NCBI GenBank assembly: GCA_024362935.1
Contig: JANCRA010000060.1
Location: 1,242,501 to 1,306,500 of the forward strand
Direction of reading: 5' to 3'
Origin: Setophaga petechia
Taxonomy: Eukaryota > Chordata > Aves > Passeriformes > Parulidae
Length of the DNA: 64,000 nucleotides
In this document: one piece after another, positions 13,559-27,500 of the stretch
Layout: each line of letters opens with the position of its first letter
Position numbering within the stretch: the stretch's first letter is position 1
Notes under the pieces: model-generated
Told to the model about the DNA's origin: nothing
The model's database searches: none
The model's input: only the letters and a program-made list of their open reading frames with translations
Made by a program: the position numbers and the translations under genes

Positions 13559-16500
13559 CTATTTCCATTTGGTGGTCTAAAATTTTTTATCAAAAGAGAC
13601 AGTGAATAATGGGTTCACATACATGCCATGCTGCTAAGACAGTACTTCCATCATATCCTCTTCAAAGACATATTTTTGAAAGTGAAGAGCTTTGATCTAT
13701 TTATTATTCTTTACAAGGAATTCATTGCACATCTTTGATCAATCACATCAGCCTTTTCAGAATCTCTACCAGTTTCACTGGGTCTTGAGAGCGATGGGAC
13801 TAGAACTCATGCAGCACTCACAACACAGCTGCATTGGGAGCTTACACACCACTGTTTCCTAGTTTGATCACTATTATTTTTCCACAAGCATCTAACCTTC
13901 AATTTGCTTTTCTAAACAATGAGATAATATTTTGATAGAGCTGCCTATTATAAACACCAGTTCTGCCTCTGACTGGAAAAGCAGTTCAGAGCTCATCACT
14001 ATACACATACAGCGGGGGCTGTTGTCCAGCTGCATTAAGCCACTGCTGAATTTAAAATGCTGCTTTATCACTTAGTGCCACAGGATTTTTTTCATGATTC
14101 CTCATAGCTAACTATGAAAATGTATGTTTATTGATACAAATAAATGTCACTTGTCTTCAGTTTCTTTTTCTAACTTTGACTCCTCTGTGCTTTTGGCTTT
14201 CACATCATTCTCTGGCAATGGTTAATATTGTGAAAACACTGTATATAATAGATCTTCCATCTGTTTGATTTATAGCTATATTTTTATTGGATGTCCTAAT
14301 AGTCTTCATGGTCTCAGAAATGCCATTTATTCTTCACTCACCTCCTGCACCAGTCACCCTTTCATAAAGCTTTACTACTTCCCTTTGTCCTCCCAGCGGC
14401 TTCCTTCTGAGGAGCAAAGTCCCAAACCGTTTAACGTCTCCTTCTCTCTTCTAATTCCATGCCTTTGATCTCTCATCACCTCTCTCTCTTTTCTAGTTCT
14501 CTTATACTCAAGAGTTTGCTCATTATGCTGATAATGGGCTCCAGTGTTGATTATTCATATGACTTTATTGCTTTATAGGACTTCCTCAGGGAGATCTAAC
14601 AGAGTTTCTCTTTGGAAGTGTGCCTTGATGCTGCCACAAACCTTCATAAATGTTTATGCAACCTTTGACATAATGCTCTGCTTCTCCCAGAGAATTCCCA
14701 TCACTCCCAGAGTTGGGAATTTCATTAAAAATATATTACTACATAATTTTAAATCTAATGCTCATATACTTCTCTCTTAACCTCAAGTTGACTACAACTT
14801 CTTTTTTCTTTTTAATTAGCCCTTTTATGTATATTTGCTCCATTCGTGTATGAGCTACATTAGGAGATGTAAAGAGAAAAAGTATCCATCCACTGCAGAG
14901 AAATCTTATCCTCTCCTCTCCTTGCCTAAGAGCTTTGATGAAACAAAGGGTGCAGAGGGAATCATCACAGGCTCAGGCATTCATTTCTTTTCAAAACAAT
15001 GGCTTGATCTGGTTTAGTTGAGTAAGTTCATCACGATCTCTTTCTAGGCTGTACTCTTGGTCTTCTTGGACCCTTCAGGCAGTGCTTCTTATGTCAATAT
15101 TACTCAATACAGTGAAGTCAGAGATCAGTTCCTTCAATCTATCTGAACCTCCTGTTTGGCACAGGAACACAATTTTTTTTTCCGCAATTCCTTTACCAAA
15201 CCACACATTGGGATTAAGTAGTCTTGTTTCTCTAGGGATCTTATGAGTCAGTGTGAAATAATTTTGCACTGAATGAAGGGACCAAAAATTTCCACTGAAG
15301 CTCAATAAAGTGGCATGTGATACACTCCCGTTAAATATTCACCTCAGTTAGAGATTAAATGTTTTGATTTTCCTCCAAATGAAGATGTAATCAGGAAGAA
15401 ACCAAGAAAGAGGTAAAAGCTCCGAGGCTACTTCTCCTGCAATGCCTCTGCAGACAGCTTGGAGGAAAACAGAACCCTCACCATCACTGATTGAAAGCTG
15501 TATTCTACCTTCTACTATGCAATCTGCAGTAATAAAAGTCATGGCTCTTCATCAAGCCACTGCAGGAGAGAAACAGCACAGCACCACTCCACCAAACTTC
15601 TTACCAGACTGGGGTGACTCTGTTCATGCAGGCGCTCAGAGGAAGAAGCAGTAGCTGTCATTGTTAAGATGTGATTTTTAAAAATTAGCAGTATACAGGC
15701 ATGCCACTAAAATAAGGATGGAACTTTCTCATAGTTGCTCAGAAACCACTGCAGGCCTTGTCTGCTTGGCCAGACAAGAGAAAGAAATCCCCCTCCTACT
15801 GCAACTGCACCCAGGAGTTCAGAGGCATCAGAAGACGCTAGGAGGAAGGCACCTCTGCTCCCCACAACCTGGCTTTCCCTGTAACTCTGATCCACACAGA
15901 TTATTGAACCCTGCCGCAGGGAAGCAGAGACCAAGGGCATGGAACAAGTCCCTTGATGGATCGAAAGGTAAGTGCCAGTCTTGAAAGCTGAGGTCTCAGA
16001 CCCTGGAATCACTGCTGCTCAAAAACCTTGGTGTTTCCTTAAAAACACCAAAGAAAATTTGAGTCTAGTGATTAAGGATAGGCTAAAAATACTTCAGACT
16101 TCACTAAATGAAATGTTTAAAGATCAGGATTTAAACTCTGTGAGCTTTTCCTTACTGAATGTTTTGACAATACAAAGACTGTATTTGCTTAAGTAATTTC
16201 TGGGCCAACAAGGTGACTGATGATGGCTTCTGCATAAGCAGTTCGTTTAGGATAAAAATAGAAGCATAAGTGCCATGTTTATAATCAATCCCTAGCCCAG
16301 AACAGTGAAGACTAGAGATCTGAGAAAACATTAATATATCACATCAGTGAATAAAACTATTGGAAAGCAAGATATCTGTATTTACAACACTTTTCAGTTC
16401 AGAGAATTAGTGATCAGATAACAAATTAAGCTTTCTGGTGCAATGTGTTTTAAGCCATTCCAATTTTTTTCCCCAAGAACTACTATCTACCAATGAGAGA

Positions 16501-17861
16501 AAGCAGAGAGATTCATATTCTGGAAACCTCTCTAAATGACCGAGTAATACGTGCCTAAACAGTTCTCATTTTATGAAAATGAAGTACGGACAGTATTTCT
16601 CCTGCATTTATACAGTTTAAAATTCATATTTCTAGTCTACTGTGAATTTCTTCAAAGCTTACGATGCCATACAAGGGACTTTATCCCATTTCTTATTTCT
16701 TCCTTTTTTTAAAGGGAGCACAGGCTTCTCTGGCTGTTTTATTACTTTTATTGTTAAGAAACTCTTGTATTTATTAAAGAAAAATGAAACAATTGAAGTC
16801 AAGAGGGGAAAAAGCAATTATCTTTTATAAGGCCCAAGGAAAAACATGCATCGCTCTTCTAATACTGACAAAAAAAGATAATAAAATGCGCAGTGAATGT
16901 CTCCTCCATGTGTCTGAGAAATCCTATGCAGCACAATTTCCAAAGCTGGCATTTGAAGGCTGTCTTGGGCTTGTTTCACCACCTCAAAAACATGTTTTTA
17001 AACAAGGAAAAAAAAAGAAGAAAGTTTTTTCCCCAGATCAAACCAGCTCTTGAGGATATTTCCTGAAGCTCAGCACCAAGTGGCACAAACACTGAGCTCA
17101 CTGTCCCTTCCCAAAAGCTGCTTCTGCGCTGCCTCCCAGCGCTGCACATTCTCATCTGCTCTTCACTGCTGATGCTGGAATTCCTACAGAAATTCTGCTT
17201 CCTTCAGGATATCACAGTTAAAAATAAAATAAATAAATAAAATAAAGGCAAAATGGCAGACTTCTTAAACATTGTTTAGTAAGGAAATATAATTATCTAA
17301 CACCTAAAACCACTGCCAGAAATGGAATGCATTCACGTGGAACAGGCACCAGACCCCCACTCCTGAGAAACCAACTCTGCAAATAGTTTTAAAGACATTT
17401 TTATACTGGTGTGAGTGTAGCATATATATAATTATAGTGGCCTAGAATTCCCCTTGAAAACACTTCATTTAGGCGATTACTACCAAATGTCACATCAAAA
17501 GCCGTTTCTCACAGTGTAAGCTCAATCACTATCCAAAGGGCTTGATGGGTTCATTATTCTTTTGAAGTTTCTGAAGTACACGTGACCAGGCAGCCCTGGT
17601 GTTGACGCTGGTGTTTCCCAGATTTCAAGAACTGCTCAAATACCTGGATACAAGCCTTCCAGGCTACCTAAAATCCAGAAACTGTTGCCAACATTCCTAT
17701 GCATTTACAAAGAATTAATGAAGACAGAGTCAACATCAACAGGAAACCAAACAAACAAAACCAGTAAAAAAACATTTGGTTAAGAAAGGCACAAGAGGTC
17801 TCTGTTACTACTTTGGTATGACTATCTCAGGCCAGAGAGGGACCAGAAAGGTGGCATGTCC
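13559..17861. other. non-coding DNA, no gene seen
   Basis: Nothing in this stretch is supported as a gene. A plus-strand AAG-GTAAGT donor-like match occurs at about 15,966, after an 80-codon open stretch, but there is no acceptor or homology to back an exon. Confidence 0.5.
17220..17247. repeat. (TAAA)n simple repeat
   Basis: A short run of AAAT/AAATAA units. Such tracts often mark old poly-A tails, but no element is recognisable upstream. Confidence 0.85.
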
Positions 17862-17910
17862 TTAAGACTGGAAAAGATCTCTAAGATCATTCAGTCCAGT
17901 AACTAAAACA
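17862..17910 (-). mobile_element. probable CR1 fragment
   Basis: The phrase 'gactggaaaagatctctaag' followed by 'atcattcagtccag' matches the way the reverse complement of a CR1 3' end begins. The fragment is short and diverged, so the call is tentative. Confidence 0.5.
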
Positions 17911-20900
17911 CTAAATCATAAAAAATCTTCCAGTTTCCACCCAAAGTATAAATATATCAGAAAGTAAGATTTGGGTGGGGGGAGGTGGTGGGAAGCAAGT
18001 ATGACAGCATTTTTTATCCCTGCACCTCCACCTCTATGCTTCCCAGAATGCCACCACAGAATTTCAGAAGAACCAGGATAGCCCCCAAGGAAATCAGATC
18101 AGCAAAGGTTTTTCACTTCCTTGCAGGTCCGGCATGAGAACTGGAACACTGGCTGAGTGACAGGGAGTGCTGCAGTACAGTCAACTACATTTAAAGCACC
18201 TCTGAGTAACCATCACAGACCTGAAATGGCTCCTTCCCTTGGAGCACAGCCACAAAAAATCTGGCAGCAATGACTGTGACCAAAGAGTCTGGTCACAGAT
18301 CCTCTGACCACATGCAATACATCCAGACAAGCACATATTCAAACACCAGGACAACAAAAACAATTCGGCCTTAAGTTTTTTCAAAAGCTTCTCCAACTGC
18401 AAGCATCACACTTTGTAATTCCACATAAATAACTCTTTTGCATGTTGGAAACAGGAGAAATGCTCATATTTTTAAGATTTGAACTGCTGCAGAAGAGATC
18501 AGAAAAAAAGCATTTGGAGAACAACAGAGCTGATCCACACGTGGAGGTGCTTCCTGAAGCTTGGCTGGCGGCAGGAAATAGTTTGAGTTGTTTGGGGCAT
18601 TTTAGTAGAAGCTTAGAAAAACTTTGTGATCCCTTGAAATCACAGGCAACTTGTGTCTGGCTCCTGCCTCATGTGGTCAACCCCACAACTGAGTCCAAGG
18701 GCAGGATAGCCATGAGCTCCAAGTGTATTTAAAGCAGTTAGAAATACAGAAATTAAGTGTCCAAAAGGTATTGAATATCTGGGCAATGGTTCTGCTCAGT
18801 GTGGCAAAAAAAAATATTTTAAACCTTTACTCTCTTATGTCAAGACCCCCACCACATATGGCAGCATTCCCAGGCTGGGGTACACCTGGATCTCTACAGC
18901 ACACAGCCCGTATCGCTGATTCTCTCTGCAGTGGAGGCTTTGGTTTTTCTTCAGTGGGAAAAAACAGTGGGAAAAAACAAAATGACACTTAAGCAAAGAT
19001 GACCTGAACTACTCCATTAGCTCTTTCTCTACAAAGCTACAGCCCCCTCTGTGCTTTTGTATTCACTCTGCTGGAAAAGTCCAGCCCTTTTCCAACTTAG
19101 ACATTTGTGCTGAAATCTTGGCAATGACAGGTTAGTAACTGAAAAATGTCAGTTGAGAGCCCTAGATTATGCCAACTCTTCAGTTACAATAATTCAGTTC
19201 TACAGCAGTGCAGCACGAATTAGCATGGTGCCCAACACTACCAAGTCACATTACGGCCAGGGAGACAACCCAGGCTACAGCCCAGCACCACAGGCTAACA
19301 CAGGCAAGCCAAGGACTCACCAAGGAGACATCCTGATGGACAATTTTCTAAGCAACAACTCCTTCCTCATGTTTCTTACAACACCACAGCAACAGCTACA
19401 GTGGTTGCATGATATAGGCATTGCACAGTTTAAAATGCTGAAAGTAATGTCCTCACTGTGAGCCAGCAGCCCGGCGGTCCCTCAGTTCTGCTCTCAACTC
19501 CAAAGCAGTCCCAGACCCCCACAGGCATTTGACCTCACAGCAGTGTGACCATGCTCACCTGTGTGGGGATGGAGCAGAGAGGCCACTCACTGATTGGTGA
19601 CCTCACAGACTGTTTAATAAACATGAATTGGCAGGAATACCTGGTGAGCGTTCCATACACCTACTGCTAGAAGTAATAAAAAAAAAAAATTCTCACTGAT
19701 TTTTTTTTTTTGCCCAATAATGAATCCTTCAAATTAACTACTTAAAACATGTCAGGAAAGAATAGTTTTATTCTGTGGCTGAGCTAATTCACATGAAGAT
19801 TTTCACTAAACTCTGTGCCTTTCTTTAGGTCAGCCAATGGATCAAGCCCAAATGTATTGTAAAATGAGGGAAAAAAAAAATCTTCCCTGCCTTTCCTGAG
19901 GGGCATATGATATGTATTTGATAACCTTTCCATCCAAACTAAAGAAAAAAGAAGTTTAATTTGTAACAAGGGCCATTTCTTTCTAGAAAACCATATCAGA
20001 ATGAACTGCATAAGCAAAATAGCAAATGTAGAGCTTTCCTACAATGATTAAAACCACTTATTTGTCAACTGAGCAGCCGGTCCCTGCCCAACACTCCCAG
20101 CGCTGTTGTATTAGTTCTCCACCAAGGCAGAGACAAACCACGCAGCATGTTAGCTGACAGAACAGAAAAGCAGACTTAAACCACTCCCCAAGTCACATCT
20201 GCCATCTGGACACAAGCTCTCCTTTTCCAATCTGAGTCATAAAACTATACACTTACACAAATCAAGTTTTTCTTTCTGCTTACACAAAGGTAGAAATAAC
20301 CTTCACATCCTGAAACCATTCCCCCAGATTTTATTGGCTAAGTAGTAGCCAAAACTACCACAGCCAAAAGAAACTGTTAAAAACACAAGCACCTAACTTC
20401 AGTTTCCACACAAAAACAGACAAAAAAAGCCCTCAGCAGAAAACCACTACATGTGACAACAGTACTGGAGAAGCCAGGCAAATTTTCAAGAACAGATCTG
20501 AAAAATCAATTTAGAGAACAGAAATTTCAATAAAGATCTATGTCCTTTGTATTTATAACACTTAAATGTACACAGATGCCAAATAATTCTAGAACACACT
20601 ATAAGGGTATCAGTAGCAAAATTTGTGAATTTCCAGTTTTATTTTTTAAGTATTTATGATGCTTATAAATAAATTACAATAAACTCCATATATAGAATAA
20701 AAAGTATTACTAGATCCTTATTAATTTACATAATGCACTAAACCCCTTCCTTAATCACTCTCTTTGTTTAAGGAATTCCAGAAGTTAACCCAGTGTCAGA
20801 CTGTTTATCTGCCTCAGCACAGAGAAACCATCAAAGACACAGTCACAAAATCAACTGAATTAGGACCTAGGTGTAATTCATACACCAAGCTGTGTTAATC

Positions 20901-23900
20901 TAACTACAGCATCAAATGGGACCATTTGAAATAGGAAGTGCATGCACAGACACCAGACTGCAGTTCAGCCCATAAGGTCGCAGTTTCAATCAGCAGCAGC
21001 AAGCACAGATATGCTGAACTGATTCTAATTAAACCCCCACATGTGTATACTGCCAGTACAACACTACTAAATCAGCATTAATTTGTAATTTGTTGGACTC
21101 ATTTTCAGTCCAAGCTGTTTGCAGGCTGGGCTCACTGTGGAGGAGTGCCAGAGGGGCACAGGGCACGCAGAGCCTCTCCCTGGGCAGCGCTCACAGCAGG
21201 CCGAGCTGCTGCAGTCAACATCCAGACAACTTCAGAAAACCCTGAGTGGAAAAGCCCCTGCCTGCACTAACACACAGCTGAAAGCAGACCACAGAGGGTG
21301 GCCATAAGTGGTCAATCTTCCCAGGGAGAGAGACTGCAAGGAGCCTTTTGCAGCACTCTACTATACGCTGTATTCATAAAGTCCGGAAAAAGGGGCAAGG
21401 AGCAGTGAAAGTCTCCTGAGGATACAAGCTATTCTGAGAACAAAGAGAAAGGCTGGCTGAAGATCTGCAGAAAACCCCTCTGAGAGTAATAACGGAGACA
21501 TAAAACAACAGATTAAGTTCAGCAAAAATAAAGTCTCAGTCTGAAGATAAATTGTCCTTATTTCACATACAGAGTGGTGTGCTCCAAACTGACCATTAAC
21601 ATTCAGAAAATCTTGCTGGAGTCACAAGAGATTGATTAAAGAATCAGTTCAAAGACATTCAACACACGAAAAAATAATGTTAGAAAATTATTAGTAATGA
21701 AACTACAACATAAAAATATAGAATGGTTACATCTTAAATCCTGGATGCAGTGCCTGCTCCTTCCTTTCAAGGAAACATAATGGAAAGGAAAATATTTTCT
21801 AAAAGAAAACAAGGTTTGAAAATACAAATGAGAAATAATCAATCAGGCTAGGGTTCTTCTGCCCGGAAACAGAGATTGCTGCAGTGACATACAACAGAAA
21901 TCTGTAAAATCATCAACTGAATGGAGAAGGTAAATTGAGATCAGTAATTCACTGTGTCCAAACAATACAACAGCTAAGAGATAGGAAATGAAGCCAGCAA
22001 CTGTCAAATTCAAAACAAAACAGAGGTAGTCACCACCTACAAGGTGATTCTGAGCTCTGGAAAATCTCCCCTGGGATGTGGCAGTGCCTTACACTTAAAT
22101 GGATGGGAGACAAGGGCTAGTTCACAGAAGAAAAATGCATTTATCATGAGCAAAATAAAAGCAAACAACATCTACCTCTTGATATCCTACAAATGACAAG
22201 AGACAGAAGGGTCATCAGGCAAAGGTTTATCTTACACATCCTGATCTTATGATCTTCTCTCTTTGGTCACTGTTAGAAAAGAACAGTGTTCTTAGATGAC
22301 AAAAATCAATTATGTCTCTGGTACTCCTCAGACCTTTTTTGAACTCAGGTTACTTACCTGGCAAAAGCTGATCTTCTGGGGAGATGAGGACACAGAGGGG
22401 CTGGATTAGTACTCTGACTATTCAGCAAACTAAACTGAATCAGGAAAACCTCCAGTAAATGCTGAAGGTGGTACAAGAGAGAGCAGGAATATGTGACCAC
22501 CCCTTTGGCACGGAAGCCAGTCTTTTGATCAGTTTAAGATGTAACACACAGCTTCATCACCAAAGCAGAGATGAAAAGGAAGCAACTGATTGCCTACTTT
22601 CTCTGTTCAAACACACAGGTAAAAGCCACAATTCCAGCTCTTGTGGACGGAAAAAATAGTGCAGCTACACATCTTTAGTCCATTTGCTAACTACAAAGAG
22701 AGTCTGGTTTATATATGACCAAATAGTAAAGGTTACTTTAAAATTAAACATTACATTTATAACCTCTCCTAGTTTTATATTATGTAAATAAGGAAAACCC
22801 CTTTGGGGAACTAGGCCCATTGTAAATACAGAAATGCATCAAGTCTGGAAAGGACAATAACCAAATGAAAACAGTGCTATTCCTTCCATGTTTCCCACAG
22901 CACTCATTGGATTACCACAATAAATGGTGCTATACCAATCACAGAATACAATGGGATTATGACCAGACAGAAAATGGTGAGTGATCAATAAGGTCATTAA
23001 AAATCCAGCAAATTCCATTTATAATTCAGAATTTACAAGAGCAGAACTGAAAACCAAGTGAGGTTATTTAAGTCTCTCATCAATTCTGCTTTGTACAGTC
23101 ACCCAAACCTTTCCACAGCAGGACCAAATCACAACTGCTCTGCTTAATAACACAGCGGACTGGCCAGGACACTGAGAATTCCCAGAGAAAAGCAATACAG
23201 GATTTTATTATTCCTACCAAAACATCTTCACATAAACATGAAACCACTGAGGAGTAGTGAGACACCTAACAGGACCACTGTCTTCAACATTACTCAAGGA
23301 AGCTGCCAAAGCTCCCCTCAGGCTCCTGGAACCACCACAGGTTAAACCAGGCCATCACATTCACAGACTGCAGCACCCTGAGCCAGCCCTGCCCAGTGCC
23401 CAACACGGGCAGCACCGACAGATTTACTTTTATCCAAGACACAGCTGACACAATGAGCACAAGACAAGCTCTGCTCAGGGAGGGTTATGGTGTCAGCACC
23501 GCCTATGGAAACAAAACTGAGGGTTTGGCTTCGCCATTTTCCAGGAGGAAACTAAGATACTGTTTGTGAGAATGAAAATGAAGTAATTAAAAATTAAAAC
23601 CCCTAGTCTCTTTTTACACATAAAAACAATCCCCCCCAAAATTTAAAGCTGAATTGCTTTTTTTTATTTTCATCCTTAAACTATACTACAATTATATTTT
23701 TGTCCTTCTTACTGAAATACCTATATGTTACTACTTTACTGTAATGCTTACCTTGAGCATACAATAGAAGAATGTTTTAAAAAGAAGTCTCAGAGGTATC
23801 TCTAAAAAGATTTTCTAGCATATCTTTAAGGAATCATAGTACATTATTAATAAAACTTCTGAAATCCAAAGGTACCACTACACTTATACTTTCCAATGGA

Positions 23901-24654
23901 AAACACTGAGGACTGTGTATGACCAGTGTGAAATAAGAGCTGCAAATGGAGCACTGGAGGGTTTCTGAAGGTGAGATTAGAAAAATCCAAATCAAATACC
24001 TGCATTAATTTCAATTAATTTTTAACCTCAGATGGAGAATGAGTAGCTAGGAATATAGTTACAGGCGTCAATAAGGCTGCTTCGAGCAGTAGTATAATTT
24101 TAATTGTAAATTATTGTTTCATTTTCATTGTGTAATATTTCCATGCTTCTACCTTTGAAAACATCTTGAAAGAAGGCCAATATAAGGCACATGAAGCTGC
24201 TGCCCTAAGACACAGTGCTTTGTGTGCCACACAGGGCTCAAAATTCCAAATAAATAATTGAAATTGGAACAGTCATTGCCCATCTTGAGCCCCCTCAACA
24301 ATTCCCAGTCCAGTGGCCAATAATCCAGATGAATGCTACTGATCACTTTGCTTCTTCGGTACTCCACCCCAGTTCACTAAGCGACACATCTGGTAAGGTC
24401 TGCTCACCTAGCCCAAGCAAATTATTGTGCTAGAAAACTTTCATGTTAATTTTAAATTGAGCTCCCTCACTCTACATCACCTCTCTGTTTTTTCCCACAG
24501 ACTGATGCTCTGCTGCTGCTGCACCTGGTTTGCCAGGCTCCATCATTTGGAAGACAAATGTTTCTACAGACAACGCAAAGCAGGAGCTAAAGCAATGAGC
24601 CTCCGAGTCCTCTGAACATGGGAGACTCACAAGCACGCCTGACACACAAAGCAG
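17911..24654. other. AT-rich non-coding DNA, no gene seen
   Basis: No exon, RNA gene or LTR is recognised. There are short homopolymer runs near 19,680-19,710. All open frames here are short and lack recognisable motifs. Confidence 0.55.
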
Positions 24655-24800
24655 AACCAGATTCTTCATGGAATGGCCTGGGTTGGGAGGGACCTTAAAG
24701 CTCACCCAATACCAACCCACCCGACACGGGCAGGGACATCTTCCACCAGACCAGTCTGCTCCAAGCCCTGTCCAGCTCAGCCTTACATACTTGTATTCCA
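24655..24800 (-). mobile_element. CR1 LINE 3' end fragment, reverse orientation
   Basis: Read on the plus strand it shows the reverse complement of a CR1 tail in order: 'tggcctgggttgggagggac', 'cttaaagctcacccaatacc', 'gacacgggcagggacatctt', 'ccaccagaccagtctgctcc', 'aagccctgtccagctcagcc'. It is 5'-truncated and moderately diverged. Confidence 0.85.
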
Positions 24801-25439
24801 TTCCTCTCCACTTGTAACCCCCATCTTCTCCTCACCTCAGTATTCAAACACAAAAACTCTTCTGGATTTCCCAGACACAACCCCTGATCCTTACCAGACA
24901 GGTCCTGTTCCCTGGAGCAAACACGCGTGTGACCAAGTCACAACCTCACAGCAATTCATGCTGTGACTGTACTTTACCGTGACACTATCGCACACCGGCT
25001 CCAACCTCCTTGAGAGCCACCAAAGAAGGTGCAGACTCCAGGCTGTCAATGGGCAATACAACACCCCGAGGCAGCGCCACGAGCCGCCGGGCAGCGGGAC
25101 AGGGCTCAAAGCCTCGCTTGTTTTGTAATACCCCATCTTCTGTGGCGCCCTTTAGAATGATTGGCTTCAAGGTAGCAGAAGCCTCTGACTTCGAGACAAC
25201 GTATTTCATTACGCCTTGTGACTTACACTAAATACAAAATATTCATTAAACAGAAAAATGAGACATGATGTATCAAGCCAACGAAAATCTGCAAAAGCTA
25301 TTCCCTTCACATCCCTACAAGGCTGGGCCGAATTAAAGATAAACACCCAGTTTGCGCTGTCCGAACTAAATAATACAAACCAGAATTCTGAGATCTGAAT
25401 ACCATAAAGAAAAGCTATAAATTGAAAGAAAGAAGAACG

Positions 25440-26260
25440 TCCGACGCACTCCCGTCCGTTATTTACATGAAAAAAACATCTCCGCAATAACCTCGGGCAC
25501 TTCCGAGGCGTTTCCCCCACTCCCAGCGCAGCCCGGTGTGACGAGGATCATTTCCCACTGCTGCGGGGGGAGCGGGTCCCTCGGCCGGCACCTCACAGCG
25601 GAGCCGGGCTGCGCTGAGCCCCCCCATCAGCGGCGCGTCTCGGCGGGGGACGGCGGCGGCACCGACTGCCCTCGCGGCGAAATCACCTCCGCCGGCGCCG
25701 GGGCGCGGCGGGACACACAGCGCCCGCGGGCGCGGCTGCTATTGACTCCGGCCCGCCCGCCGTTGCCGCACGGCACCTGCTGCCCAGGTGCAGCCGCGCG
25801 TCTCGGAGCCGCAGCGGTTCCGCGAGGTCCCGCGGGTGCAGGGGGGATCCCGGCGGGGCCGGCCTGGGACTCACCTGGACCGCCGCACCCCCGCACTCCG
25901 CCCGCCGCGGCACAGAGCTCTCTGCGCCTGCGCGGAAGCCGCCCCTGCGCGGGGTCGGGACTACAAAAAACATGGCGCCGCCCCCCACCGCCGTCGGGCG
26001 GCGCCTCTCGCAGCTTCCCCCTCCCGCCGGCAGATGGCGCCGCCTCGCTGTGCGCGCCCGCCGGGCCCCGCCCGGCCCCCCCCCGACCGTGAGGGCAGCG
26101 CGGGCGGAGCCGTGCCGCTTGGCCTTGGGACCACGCTGGTGCTGCCGTGGCTCGACAGGGTGACCTCCTGTGAGCACGGCTGTCCCTCCGTCCCCGCTCG
26201 AGGGCCGCAGCCGTACCTGTCCCATAGCAAGCTCGCTCCGCGGAGGCCGCGTGCAATCCT
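25440..26260. promoter_or_regulatory. CpG island, probable (bidirectional) promoter
   Basis: The stretch is strongly GC- and CpG-rich, unlike the DNA on either side. It holds GC boxes and an ACATGGCGCCGCC element at about 25,970 plus a second ATGGCGCCGCC at 26,034. Both resemble the YY1-type ATGGC site found just inside the start of many vertebrate housekeeping transcripts. On the minus strand a consensus splice donor lies at 25,874, which suggests at least one transcript running left. Open frames across the island (up to 217 codons, several frames at once) reflect lack of stops in GC-rich DNA and are not called as genes. Confidence 0.75.
25875..25985 (-). other. candidate first exon ending in a consensus splice donor
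   Basis: On the minus strand the sequence ends in GTCCAG followed by GTGAGT, an excellent donor, with the exon/intron border between 25,875 and 25,874. The exon would lie wholly inside the CpG island. It contains an ATG at about 25,974 (GGCGCCATG) with an open frame of about 33 codons to the donor, but that ATG overlaps the YY1-like motif, so the exon could equally be untranslated. The start of transcription is a guess. No gene identity can be given. Confidence 0.4.
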
Positions 26261-26882
26261 CCACCTCCTCCTGCCTTTCCCCCTTTCTAGGAACGTCTCC
26301 AAGTGGAAGCACTCCCTTCCCGGAGTAGTGTGGCATTCCCAGGGCCTCTCGCCTTACCCTCGGTAGGGCTTTACCCTAAACATTTAGGATCGAGGTATTT
26401 CCCAAACCTAGCCTGTGGCCTGGTTTCTGGTGCCATCCTGTGGTCTTTGCCCTTGAACAAGTCTTAGAGCAAACAGCAGTTCAGGCAGACCACACCTGCT
26501 GTATTAACTGTGCCTCCCTACGAGGATCGGGATTTTCTTTGAGATCCCTCTTCAGAAGTGTGCACTGAGTGATCACTGGGTACAAGCCAGCCTGGCTGAG
26601 ATGGCCCTGTGGTGGAGCTGAGCGTACCCAGGGAGGCCTGAATGGCCCTGGCCAGCCTCACCTGGGAGCTCCACGCCACCCTTGGGAAGTCTCACTCCCG
26701 CTCAACCCAGCGCCCTCCTCCCTGCCTCGCTTACAGGAAGGTGCCTGTGTCCAGCTGTGCCTTCTCAGCTTGGCTCTGAATGGACCTTGTCTTTTAAGTA
26801 GCTTGTCCCTTGGGCAGGCACCTACAATGTGTATTACACCCCACCAACCTTCTTCTAATTGGACAATTTTTTAATTACATAT
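26261..26882. other. no feature seen
   Basis: Between the CpG island and the first LTR I see only single-copy-looking sequence. Confidence 0.5.
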
Positions 26883-27500
26883 TGTGAAAAATGCATGTAT
26901 TTTATGATTGGTTTTTCGCAAATATTAAAATGAATATTATATGTGTTGTGTTAGGAAGTAATGCTACTGTATTAATTCTCTTAAGTACTGCGTTAAATAT
27001 AGTTTTAGGCTATAAAAATTGTTAAAATAGAAACTGTGCCATGTAGGATGCTTTGTTTAACAGAAAGGAATTGCAGCGAGATAGAAGCCACAGGACACCT
27101 AAATCTTTCAGAGAAAGGGAATTTATTGCCTTCTTATCAGAAGAAACTAACTTCTTCCCGCCTTGAAGGCGCTATTAGGATTAGAAGGAAGAAGTTGACA
27201 CTGACCAGACAAAATCCTGTGTTTGAATGGAAATTATGCATCATGTATGAAGTGTATGAATATGTAATGGGCTATTGTTCTTAAGGGTTAATCTTTTGTT
27301 GGTCGGGGTCCTTTTTCGGGCTCGTGATGCCCAGAAAAAGGTACCCGGACGTCCGTAACTCTTTGCTTTTATTGTCTCATATTGTCCTGATTTAAATCGT
27401 CCAAATTATTATGACTATAATTGTATTACTATTTTTATAACCATTTTATTACTATTAAACTTTTAACAATTTCAAAAGCAAGTGATTGGCATTTTTCACA
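26883..27500 (+). mobile_element. solo LTR (family 1), intact with target duplication
   Basis: The element opens with TGTGAAAAATGC and closes with GCATTTTTCACA, a perfect 12-bp inverted terminal repeat. It is flanked by CATAT on both sides (26,878-26,882 and 27,501-27,505), a 5-bp target site duplication. ATTAAA at 27,454 fits a polyadenylation signal, which sets the plus orientation. A strong hairpin, CCTTTTTCGGGC (27,310-27,321) with GCCCAGAAAAAGG (27,329-27,341), lies in the presumed R region and is kept in the second copy at 52,986-53,613. No internal retroviral sequence adjoins it, so it is a solo LTR left by LTR-LTR recombination. A 5-bp duplication is seen in ERVL and some gamma-type groups; the class is not settled. 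Confidence 0.85.

Noticed and set aside
15718..15984. Possible plus-strand exon ending in AAG/GTAAGT at about 15,966
   Set aside because: A single donor match without acceptor, homology or promoter context is too weak.
25538..26366. Several overlapping open frames of 184-217 codons in the CpG island
   Set aside because: They are open in several frames on both strands, Arg/Pro/Ala/Gly-rich, and explained by the lack of AT-rich stop codons in GC-rich DNA.
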